Part shown: in pieces, positions 1 through 4,997 of the stretch
Layout: every line of letters starts with the position of its first letter
Position numbering within the stretch: position 1 is the first letter of the stretch
Origin: Candidatus Gastranaerophilales bacterium
Lineage (GTDB): Bacteria; Cyanobacteriota; Vampirovibrionia; Gastranaerophilales; Gastranaerophilaceae
Length of the DNA stretch: 6,529 nucleotides
Direction: 5' to 3'
NCBI GenBank assembly: GCA_900772035.1
Contig: CAAGQE010000259.1
Coordinates: 1-6,529, forward strand
Program-made: the position numbers and the translations under genes
Notes under the pieces: generated by a model
The model's database searches: none
Told to the model about the DNA's origin: nothing
Seen by the model: only the letters and a program-made list of their open reading frames with translations

Positions 1-462
1 TCTGTTTCTTCGACTACGCGAAAACCGCGTGAGGGCGAAGTTCACGGGGTAAATTATTTTTACATTACGCGAGACGAATTTGAAAAAGATGTAAAAGACG
101 GCAAATTTATCGAATGGGCTGAATTTGGCGGAAACCTTTACGGTACTAATAAAAACAGAATACAAGAGGTTTTGGATAGCGGAAAAAATATTTTGCTTGA
201 AATCGAAGTACAAGGTGCCAAACAGGTTAAGGAAAAAATGCCCGAAGCCGTGTTGATATTTATTCTTCCGCCGTCGAGAGAAGAACTCGAAAACAGGCTC
301 AGAGGAAGGGGCACGGAAACCGAAGAGGCTATCCAAAAGCGTTTAGCGGCGATTGCTTTGGAATCTCAAGAGTCTGAGCATTACGATTACAAGGTTGTCA
401 ACGACATTTTGGAGCAGGCAGTTGAAGAAGTCGGAAAAATTTACGAAGCAAATAAGGGTTAA
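1..462 (+). CDS. gmk: Guanylate kinase, 3' part (N-terminus cut by window edge)
   Basis: Guanylate kinase phosphorylates GMP to GDP with ATP in the cytoplasm and is essential for GTP and dGTP supply. Reading frame 1 is open from the first base to the TAA at 460-462, giving 153 residues of a protein normally about 190-210 long. The visible part opens with SVSSTTRKPREGEVHG, the GMP-binding segment of the family (S/TTRxPRxGE). It continues with the LEIEVQGAKQVK segment and the FILPPSREELENRLRGRGTET lid/arginine region followed by the RL...E helix. It ends with the typical YDYKVVND motif and a C-terminal helix. The P-loop (GxxGxGK) and first strands, about 35 residues, lie upstream of the window, so the true start cannot be seen. 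An ATG at 172 lies inside the gene and is not the start. The Nif3 gene begins 2 bases after the stop, which indicates an operon. Family assignment is very secure. Confidence 0.96.
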   Translation, partial: SVSSTTRKPREGEVHGVNYFYITRDEFEKDVKDGKFIEWAEFGGNLYGTNKNRIQEVLDSGKNILLEIEVQGAKQVKEKMPEAVLIFILPPSREELENRLRGRGTETEEAIQKRLAAIALESQESEHYDYKVVNDILEQAVEEVGKIYEANKG

Positions 463-464
463 TT

Positions 465-1199
465 ATGCCAAAGGTTGAAGAAGTTATTGAATTGGTGGAA
501 AAGTTTGCCCCCCTTGAAACTCAGGCAAAGTGGGATAATTCGGGCTGGCAAATAAATCTTGGAAAACCTGAATTTAAAAAGATTATGACCGCTCTGACGG
601 TTACCGAAGATGTAATAAAACAGGCTGCCGATAAGGGTTGCGACTTTATTTTGGCACACCATCCGTTGATATTTGAACCGCTCACAACGATTGAACCGGG
701 GGCTGTTTTGGATGCCATCAAAGCGGGAATTCAAATTTATTCCGCACATACGAGTTTGGACTTGGCAAAGGGTGGAACGACGGATACTTTGTCTGAAAAA
801 TGCGGCTTTGGTATTTGTCCCGCGGTTGAGGATTTTATTACGGGTAAACAACTTGAAAACCCGATAGATTTGGAGTTTTTGAAGGAAGATATCAAGAAAA
901 AACTTCAATTGGATTGTTTGAAAATTATTAATTTGAACGAAAAAACTTCGGTTAAATCAGTCGCTTTTTGCGCGGGCGCAGGCGGTTCTGAAATTCCGAG
1001 GGTCAATGAACTCGGCTATGACTTGTTCATTACGGGGGAAGTCAAATTCCACGAGGCTTTTGAGTCAAAAGATACAGTTGTTTTCGAGGTCGGACACTTT
1101 GAAAGTGAAAAATATGTCGGTGAAATCTTTAAAAAGATTTTGGGTTCAAAATTTGAAATCGTAGAAGCAGATGAAAAAAGACCGTATAATTTTAATTAA
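465..1199 (+). CDS. Nif3-like (DUF34/YbgI) dinuclear metal-centre protein
   Basis: This is a 244-residue member of the Nif3/YbgI (DUF34, COG0327) family. Members form toroidal hexamers with a two-metal site per subunit; their biochemical role is not settled, and the old label 'GTP cyclohydrolase I type 2' is doubtful. Visible metal-ligand motifs are AHHPLIF (His65, His66), YSAHTSLDLAKGG (Asp99, plus His95) and VGHFESE (His211, Glu215), matching the expected ligand set in order and spacing. The CAGAGGSEI segment near 169-177 and ITGEVKFHEA near 189-198 are also family hallmarks. The length fits the short bacterial form without the inserted PII-like domain. The ATG at 465 follows an AAGGG ribosome binding site within the last gmk codons, 2 bases after the gmk stop. 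The 3' end overlaps the next gene by 29 bases in another frame. Confident on family, agnostic on function. Confidence 0.94.
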   Translation: MPKVEEVIELVEKFAPLETQAKWDNSGWQINLGKPEFKKIMTALTVTEDVIKQAADKGCDFILAHHPLIFEPLTTIEPGAVLDAIKAGIQIYSAHTSLDLAKGGTTDTLSEKCGFGICPAVEDFITGKQLENPIDLEFLKEDIKKKLQLDCLKIINLNEKTSVKSVAFCAGAGGSEIPRVNELGYDLFITGEVKFHEAFESKDTVVFEVGHFESEKYVGEIFKKILGSKFEIVEADEKRPYNFN

Positions 1200-1719
1200 T
1201 GTTTTGACACTAATCGTGTTTTCGATTGCTCAATCTGCATTTGCGGTTGATGTTTTGCTGCCCGACTGGAACTTCTATAAAAACCGTGATAATTCAAGAA
1301 TTATCAATGACACAAATAGTGTTGTTTTTGAAAGGGTTCGTGGCAATCAAACTTTCGATAAATTTTTTGACAAGCAAGTTATTACGGTTTTTAAAGGAAA
1401 GAATGACGAATTGCCGAAAAATGTCGGAAATGCTTATCTTAACAAGATTGCGGCAGATGATAAAAAAACGACGGTTTGGATTTTAAAAAATTCGGACAAC
1501 GATTTTGAGGGAATTTTTTGTTCTCCGAAACTCGAAAGGTGCGAGATTGTTCGATATGTAAACACTTCCGACGGACTTGTTGAGGTCAAATATATCCATA
1601 ATAATCTTTGGCATTTTCAAAACAACATAGGTTCGTTTATTGAGGCGCAAAACCGTGTGATTGTTTATCCGACAAATTCCTATTTGCGTGAGTTGAATAA
1701 ATCGGTGATAAGGCTCTGA
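1171..1719 (+). CDS. Secreted hypothetical protein (signal peptide, unknown family)
   Basis: I do not recognise this 182-residue protein. The N-terminus is a textbook Sec signal peptide: a short charged stretch (MKKDR), a hydrophobic core at about residues 6-20, and the SPase I site Ala23-Phe-Ala25 followed by Val26. It has no lipobox cysteine. The mature protein of about 157 residues has alternating polar/hydrophobic stretches suggesting beta strands (for example TTVWILKN near 100-107 and NRVIVYPTNSYL near 161-172). Its only two cysteines, Cys117 and Cys124 (C-x6-C), could form a disulfide. There is no later transmembrane segment and no catalytic motif I can name. The ATG at 1171 is favoured because it gives a complete signal peptide; it overlaps the Nif3 gene by 29 bases, with only a weak purine-rich site (GAAG) before it, so translational coupling is plausible. 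RsmD begins 2 bases downstream. Export to the periplasm or surface is well supported; function is unknown. Confidence 0.85.
   Translation: MKKDRIILINVLTLIVFSIAQSAFAVDVLLPDWNFYKNRDNSRIINDTNSVVFERVRGNQTFDKFFDKQVITVFKGKNDELPKNVGNAYLNKIAADDKKTTVWILKNSDNDFEGIFCSPKLERCEIVRYVNTSDGLVEVKYIHNNLWHFQNNIGSFIEAQNRVIVYPTNSYLRELNKSVIRL
1707..1713 (+). promoter_or_regulatory. Ribosome binding site for rsmD
   Basis: GATAAGG lies inside the last codons of the secreted-protein gene, 8 bases before the rsmD ATG at 1722. It supports that start, and it shows that rsmD translation initiates within the operon and does not depend on a separate leader. Confidence 0.6.
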
Positions 1720-1721
1720 AA

Positions 1722-2249
1722 ATGAATATTACGGGTGGAAAGTACAATTCTTTGTCAATAAAAACGGCAGATTTCGCGAATATTAAGCCGACTTTGTCAA
1801 AAATCAGACAGGCGGTTTTCAATTCGCTCGGCTCGCTTGGAGAGTTTGAGAGTTTCTGCGACGTTTTTTCAGGCTCGGGGATAATGGCATTTGAGGCTGC
1901 ATCAAGGGGCTTTTCTGTTACCGCGATTGAACTCGATAAGAAAAGCGCGAGAGTAATCAAAGAAAATATTAAAAAAATCGGTGCCAATATTGATTTTATC
2001 AACTACGACGCGATAAAATTTTTGGCTAAAACCGATAAGGTTTTCGACGTTTTTTATCTCGATCCTCCCTATATGTCGGATTTGTACAACAAAGCGATTT
2101 CGGTTATAAATAATCGAAATCTTCTTGCAACAAATGGTGTTATTATTCTCGAAAAGCCTGTCTCCGTTGAAGTAGACACAACGGGATTTGAACTTGTCAA
2201 AGAAAAAACATACGCGGACAAGGTTATTTGTTATTACAAAAAATCCTAG
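1722..2249 (+). CDS. rsmD: 16S rRNA (guanine966-N2)-methyltransferase RsmD
   Basis: RsmD uses S-adenosylmethionine to methylate N2 of G966 in helix 31 of 16S rRNA on the assembling small subunit. The 175-residue product begins with MNITGGKYNS and IKPTLSKIRQAVFNSL, corresponding to the family's 'IIGGKYRG...RPTxDRVREAxFNxL' N-terminus. The SAM-binding motif I is DVFSGSGIMAFEAASRG (47-63). The acidic residue at the end of strand 2 is Glu70 (AIELD). The catalytic N-methyltransferase motif IV is DPPY at 114-117. The length matches the family (about 180). The start is fixed by conservation and by GATAAGG upstream. It is the last gene of the gmk operon, beginning 2 bases after the preceding stop. 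Its TAG stop at 2247-2249 overlaps the stop of the convergent protease gene, and no U-tract terminator follows. Confidence 0.94.
   Translation: MNITGGKYNSLSIKTADFANIKPTLSKIRQAVFNSLGSLGEFESFCDVFSGSGIMAFEAASRGFSVTAIELDKKSARVIKENIKKIGANIDFINYDAIKFLAKTDKVFDVFYLDPPYMSDLYNKAISVINNRNLLATNGVIILEKPVSVEVDTTGFELVKEKTYADKVICYYKKS
2246..2249. other. Shared CTAG: stop codons of two convergent genes
   Basis: The palindrome CTAG reads TAG on both strands. The plus-strand TAG (2247-2249) ends rsmD, and the minus-strand TAG (2248-2246) ends the metalloprotease gene. The coding regions therefore overlap by 4 bases tail to tail with no intergenic spacer. This is read directly from the sequence. Confidence 0.9.
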
Positions 2250-3760
2250 AACATAATGTAAGTTTTATACATTGACAGAGCCTTGTCGTCCAAGGCATTC
2301 GGGTTATATCTGATAAGTTGCTTGAGGATTTTTCGTGCTTCGCCGTATTTCTTTTGTTTTATGTAAACGTCTGCAAGACCCACGGAAGCGTTGATGTGGT
2401 TTGGTTTTTTCCTCAAAATGAGAATGTAATCTTTTTCAGCGCCTTGAAGATTTCCTTCGCAGAATTTTATGTACGCGATGAGGCAACGATTGTCGGGGGT
2501 ATTCGCGCATTCAAGCGCCATATTTGCGTATTCCATTGCTTTTGACAAATCTTTCATACTCAAACAGTTGTTGGCAATGTTGTAATATAAAAGGCTCAAA
2601 AGGGACTTGTCATTTGTCTTTTGAGTTAATTCAAGCATCAAATCAAGGCTTTCTTTATATTTTCCGCATTCGTTGTAAGCATCTGCTAGAGAAAGCGCGT
2701 AGCCGATGTCATCGGGGTGTTCCTGCACCATTCTCACGGCTTCTGCGATTTTTTTCGCTTTTGTATTGTCAATGGGGCTTAAAATCATCGGAGGATAGAT
2801 AAATCGTTCGTGATTTACAAGTTCCTGTTGATTATCCGTGATGTCGGGCGCCATTATGTATAAAATTTTAAGGCTCGCCAAGTCTTTTTTGTTTAATGAA
2901 GTGTCGATTCTCTTTTCGTAGTAATCATAAGGGTTGCTGAGAGAATAGTACATAATTGTTCGGTTGTCTTTTGCGTGACCCCACATTCCGAGAGCGTGAC
3001 CGATTTCGTGTGCCATAAGGGTTTTCATTTGTTGCGGAGTAAAGAAATCGCCCGTGTGAGTTTTTGTAAGAACGTTTATTCTCATCTTTTTAAGGATGTG
3101 TTCGTTTTCGATTACAGGGCTGGTGATTGCAGCTTTGTATTCGATTTTGTGGTCGGCGTTTTCTTTGTCGGCTTCACCGCTGAATTTGACGATAATCTTT
3201 GCGCTGACCTCGTTGTTCACCTGTTGAAAAGATACAAACTCTTCGCTTTCTCTTTGCCAATCTTTAAATGCGCTTATCGCAGCAGAGGTGTAATACGGCG
3301 GAACGTTTTTGTCCGCGATGATTGTGTATGTCAACGGGAACGAATTTCTGCTCCATCTTAAAACAATTCCGTTGTAGAGCGTGTCTTTTGCATAACTGTC
3401 GCCGAATTTTTCATATAATCTTTCACGGAAGCGCAAAATCAACTTTGTCGCAAGTTCTTCCGCCCTGCTGCCGTCATCTTTTTGGGCAATTTCAACGAGT
3501 TTCTTTTGAACAGAATAAGAAAGCGGCATTTTTGTAAGGCATTCTGTCATTTTGTAATAATAGTCCTGATTTTCGGGCTTGTATTGATGCAGAGTGTCAT
3601 ATAAAAGATATGCGGTTTGGTAATCTTTTTCCTTACAGAGTTTGTCCGCGTAATAAGATAAAATCTTGTCTCCGCAAGTCGCTACTGTTATGCAAAAAGC
3701 GCCTATTAACAAGGCAATTGTCACGATTACGATTGAAAATATTTTCCAAAACTTTTTCAT
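2246..3760 (-). CDS. Membrane-anchored matrixin-like zinc metalloprotease with TPR repeats
   Basis: A 504-residue predicted envelope protease. Residues 7-29 are a hydrophobic segment after MKKFWK, with no good SPase I or lipobox site (the residues before Cys23 and Cys29 are Phe and Thr), so it is probably an uncleaved membrane anchor with the body outside the cytoplasm. A single TPR-like helix pair follows (about 33-75). The catalytic domain spans about 110-305. Its zinc helix is HEIGHALGMWGH (251-262: His251, catalytic Glu252, His255, candidate third ligand His262). A Met-turn is at about 268-272 (RTIMYY), and the closing LNKKDLASLKILY (about 289-301) is typical of matrixin-like proteins. 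About four TPR-like units fill 339-488 and suggest a protein-interaction platform. The canonical motif HExxHxxGxxH has one residue fewer between the second and third histidines. The ATG at 3760 has AGGGG just upstream (minus strand) and a good promoter. Substrate unknown; it stands alone as a single-gene unit. Confidence 0.88.
   Translation of the reverse strand: MKKFWKIFSIVIVTIALLIGAFCITVATCGDKILSYYADKLCKEKDYQTAYLLYDTLHQYKPENQDYYYKMTECLTKMPLSYSVQKKLVEIAQKDDGSRAEELATKLILRFRERLYEKFGDSYAKDTLYNGIVLRWSRNSFPLTYTIIADKNVPPYYTSAAISAFKDWQRESEEFVSFQQVNNEVSAKIIVKFSGEADKENADHKIEYKAAITSPVIENEHILKKMRINVLTKTHTGDFFTPQQMKTLMAHEIGHALGMWGHAKDNRTIMYYSLSNPYDYYEKRIDTSLNKKDLASLKILYIMAPDITDNQQELVNHERFIYPPMILSPIDNTKAKKIAEAVRMVQEHPDDIGYALSLADAYNECGKYKESLDLMLELTQKTNDKSLLSLLYYNIANNCLSMKDLSKAMEYANMALECANTPDNRCLIAYIKFCEGNLQGAEKDYILILRKKPNHINASVGLADVYIKQKKYGEARKILKQLIRYNPNALDDKALSMYKTYIMF
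2255..2296. other. Two tandem hairpins just past rsmD stop, inside protease 3' end
   Basis: The first dyad is AATGTA (2255-2260), a 7-base loop, then TACATT (2268-2273). The second is GCCTTG (2280-2285), loop TCGTC, then CAAGGC (2291-2296). Both have perfect 6-base-pair arms. Neither is followed by a T-run on either strand, so they are not standard intrinsic terminators. They could stabilise the 3' end of the rsmD transcript or slow polymerase in this convergent pair. They also lie in sequence constrained to encode the protease C-terminus (ALDDKALSMYKTYIMF), so chance is possible. Confidence 0.35.
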
Positions 3761-3803
3761 ATACCCCTAAAATACTTTCTTTTATTAACTTCTGTTCCTA
3801 AAT

Positions 3804-3832
3804 ATTTTACTAAATTTTTTCATATATATCAA
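3804..3832 (-). promoter_or_regulatory. Sigma70-type promoter of the metalloprotease gene
   Basis: On the minus strand, TTGATA (3832-3827, 5 of 6 to TTGACA) is followed after exactly 17 bases by TAAAAT (3809-3804, 5 of 6 to TATAAT). Transcription would begin near 3797 and leave a leader of about 36 bases before the ATG at 3760. The position is right, but the region is very AT-rich, which raises the chance of accidental matches. Confidence 0.6.
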
Positions 3833-3984
3833 TTAAAAATTCTTTAATCTGTTTTCAAAAAAATAATAGATTTATTGTATATTCAAATTTTTCTTCAAAT
3901 CTGAATAGTCAACAAATACATGCATTTTCGGTTTTTCTAAACCCTAAGGCTTAGATATCTTGTTCTAGCCCAAATGCCGTAATT

Positions 3985-4017
3985 TTGACACCTGTATTGA
4001 TGTTAATGTCATATAAA
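3985..4017 (+). promoter_or_regulatory. Candidate promoter of the response regulator gene
   Basis: A perfect TTGACA lies at 3985-3990 and a TATAAA at 4012-4017. Their 21-base spacing is too long for a standard sigma70 promoter. Hexamers at 17-18 bases spacing match TATAAT poorly. Either the promoter is weak or activator-dependent, or the real -10 is elsewhere (for example TATTCT at 4023-4028). Low confidence in the exact elements. Confidence 0.3.
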
Positions 4018-4054
4018 AATTGTATTCTGAAAATGTAAATGACAGGGAAACAAA

Positions 4055-4060
4055 AAGGGG
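4055..4060 (+). promoter_or_regulatory. Ribosome binding site of the response regulator
   Basis: AAGGGG sits 9 bases before the ATG at 4070 and fixes that start. The AAGG-core match and good spacing suggest efficient translation. Confidence 0.7.
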
Positions 4061-4069
4061 TACAAAACC

Positions 4070-4783
4070 ATGAGAAGATGTTCGGAATTTAATACTAAAA
4101 CAAGAGTATTGTTGATTGATGATAATTATGACCACTTGATGGGCGTTCGTGAACTTATCAATCTTGAAAATGATATTGATGTTGTTGCAGCTGCTCAAAA
4201 TGCAAATATCGCAATCAACCTCATCAAAAAGTATCAACCGGATGTTGTTTTGATGGATATGAATATGCCTGAAAAAGACGGTTTAACTGCAATTCAAGAA
4301 ATTGAAAAGTTGAACTCGGATGTAAAAGTTATCGCTTTGACGGCTTATGACGATGCAGATTTGATTTTCAGAGCAATGAAAGTCGGCGCTAAAGGATACA
4401 TCTTAAAAACTATGGCTTCGGCTCAATTAATCAGAGCAATCCACGAAGTTATGCAAGGCAAAATCTATCTTCCTCAAGGTCTTACAACAGGTTTCTTTGA
4501 ATACTTCCAAAAATCATTCAAGGAAGAAACAAAGGCTCAAACAGCAGCAGACAGTTTGCTCGCTGATTTGACTTCAAGAGAAGAAGAAGTTTTGGATATG
4601 TTGACTCAAGGTCACAACTACAAAGATGTCGCAAACTTACTCTTCATTAGTGAAACAACTGTAAAAACACACGTAAATAACATTTTCCAAAAATTACAGG
4701 TAAATGACAGAACTCAAGCGGTTCTCTACGCTTTGAACAACGGTTTCGTAAGCAAGAGAAAGCAAAGAGCGGCAATTGCTTAG
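4070..4783 (+). CDS. NarL/LuxR-family response regulator (orphan)
   Basis: A 237-residue two-component response regulator that should bind DNA when phosphorylated. The receiver domain (about 11-130) carries the acidic pair Asp17-Asp18 (LLIDDN), the phospho-acceptor Asp63 in VLMDMNMP, the switch Thr91 in ALTAYDD and the conserved Lys113 in GYILKT. All key residues are intact. A linker (about 138-165) leads to a LuxR/GerE-type helix-turn-helix at about 166-222. That domain begins LTSREEEVLDMLTQG and has its recognition region at SETTVKTHVNNIFQKL, continuing into LQVNDRTQAVLYAL. The C-terminus has a short basic tail (SKRKQR). No sensor kinase lies next to it, so its partner must be encoded elsewhere. 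Codons appear biased toward A/T-ending forms more than in the gmk operon, which may reflect high expression (impression, not counted). It is monocistronic, with its own ribosome binding site and a strong terminator. Confidence 0.94.
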   Translation: MRRCSEFNTKTRVLLIDDNYDHLMGVRELINLENDIDVVAAAQNANIAINLIKKYQPDVVLMDMNMPEKDGLTAIQEIEKLNSDVKVIALTAYDDADLIFRAMKVGAKGYILKTMASAQLIRAIHEVMQGKIYLPQGLTTGFFEYFQKSFKEETKAQTAADSLLADLTSREEEVLDMLTQGHNYKDVANLLFISETTVKTHVNNIFQKLQVNDRTQAVLYALNNGFVSKRKQRAAIA

Positions 4784-4810
4784 TAATTGAGGACGATTTA
4801 GGGATTTAAC

Positions 4811-4833
4811 AGGGGCTTAATTGCCCCTTTTTT
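4811..4833 (+). terminator. Rho-independent terminator of the response regulator
   Basis: A GC-rich stem AGGGGC (4811-4816), loop TTAATT, GCCCCT (4823-4828) runs directly into six T residues (4828-4833). It starts 27 bases after the regulator stop codon. A classical intrinsic terminator for plus-strand transcription. Confidence 0.92.
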
Positions 4834-4834
4834 A

Positions 4835-4929
4835 TTGCTTACAACTATTTGTGCTTTGGGGTGTTGGTGCAATGTTTATTCGCGATAACGTACTTTGAAT
4901 GTCGAAATATATTGTTGCTACTATTTGTG
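4835..4929. repeat. Short direct repeat between two terminators
   Basis: TTGCT-TACA-ACTATTTGTG at 4835-4853 recurs as TTGCT-ACTATTTGTG at 4915-4929: 15 shared bases, the first copy carrying a 4-base insertion. The two copies are about 80 bases apart. No gene is visible between them. It may be a replication-slippage relic or chance. Confidence 0.35.
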
Positions 4930-4946
4930 TTAAGTGCGTTTTGCCA

Positions 4947-4979
4947 ATAAAAAACCGCCTGCTTTTGAGGGCAGACGGT
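4947..4979 (-). terminator. Rho-independent terminator of the permease gene
   Basis: On the minus strand ACCG-t-CTGC, an 8-base loop, then GCAG-g-CGGT forms two 4-base-pair stem blocks around one mismatch (plus coordinates 4954-4979). It is followed by a run of T residues (A residues at 4949-4954 on the plus strand). It begins 18 bases past the permease stop at 4998. Position and T-run make the assignment strong. Confidence 0.87.
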
Positions 4980-4997
4980 CTTTTGTGTTTATGAGAA

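Larger units (their letters stand above)
3761..4069. promoter_or_regulatory. 309-base AT-rich divergent intergenic region
   Basis: No credible gene lies here. The left part holds the protease promoter. The right part should drive the response regulator. Between them the DNA is strongly A+T with short homopolymer runs. One small dyad is CTAAG-G-CTTAG (3944-3954). A second is TGACA (3986-3990) and TGTCA (4007-4011), separated by 16 bases, and it overlaps the candidate -35 element of the regulator gene. I see no riboswitch or attenuator fold and no T-run terminator. Confidence 0.6.

Noticed and set aside
459..908. 149-residue open frame on the minus strand opposite Nif3
   Set aside because: It lies fully antisense to a conserved gene, the product has no recognisable motif, and composition reflects the opposite strand.
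2975..3361. 128-residue plus-strand frame opposite the protease
   Set aside because: Antisense shadow covering the catalytic domain; no ribosome binding site or family features.
3880..3907. TATTCA...TGAATA dyad in the divergent intergenic region
   Set aside because: Six-base arms with a 16-base spacer are expected by chance in DNA this AT-rich, and it is not placed at a promoter element.
3965..4237. 90-residue minus-strand frame over the regulator promoter
   Set aside because: Mostly antisense to the receiver domain; Ile/Asn/Phe-rich product with no plausible start site.
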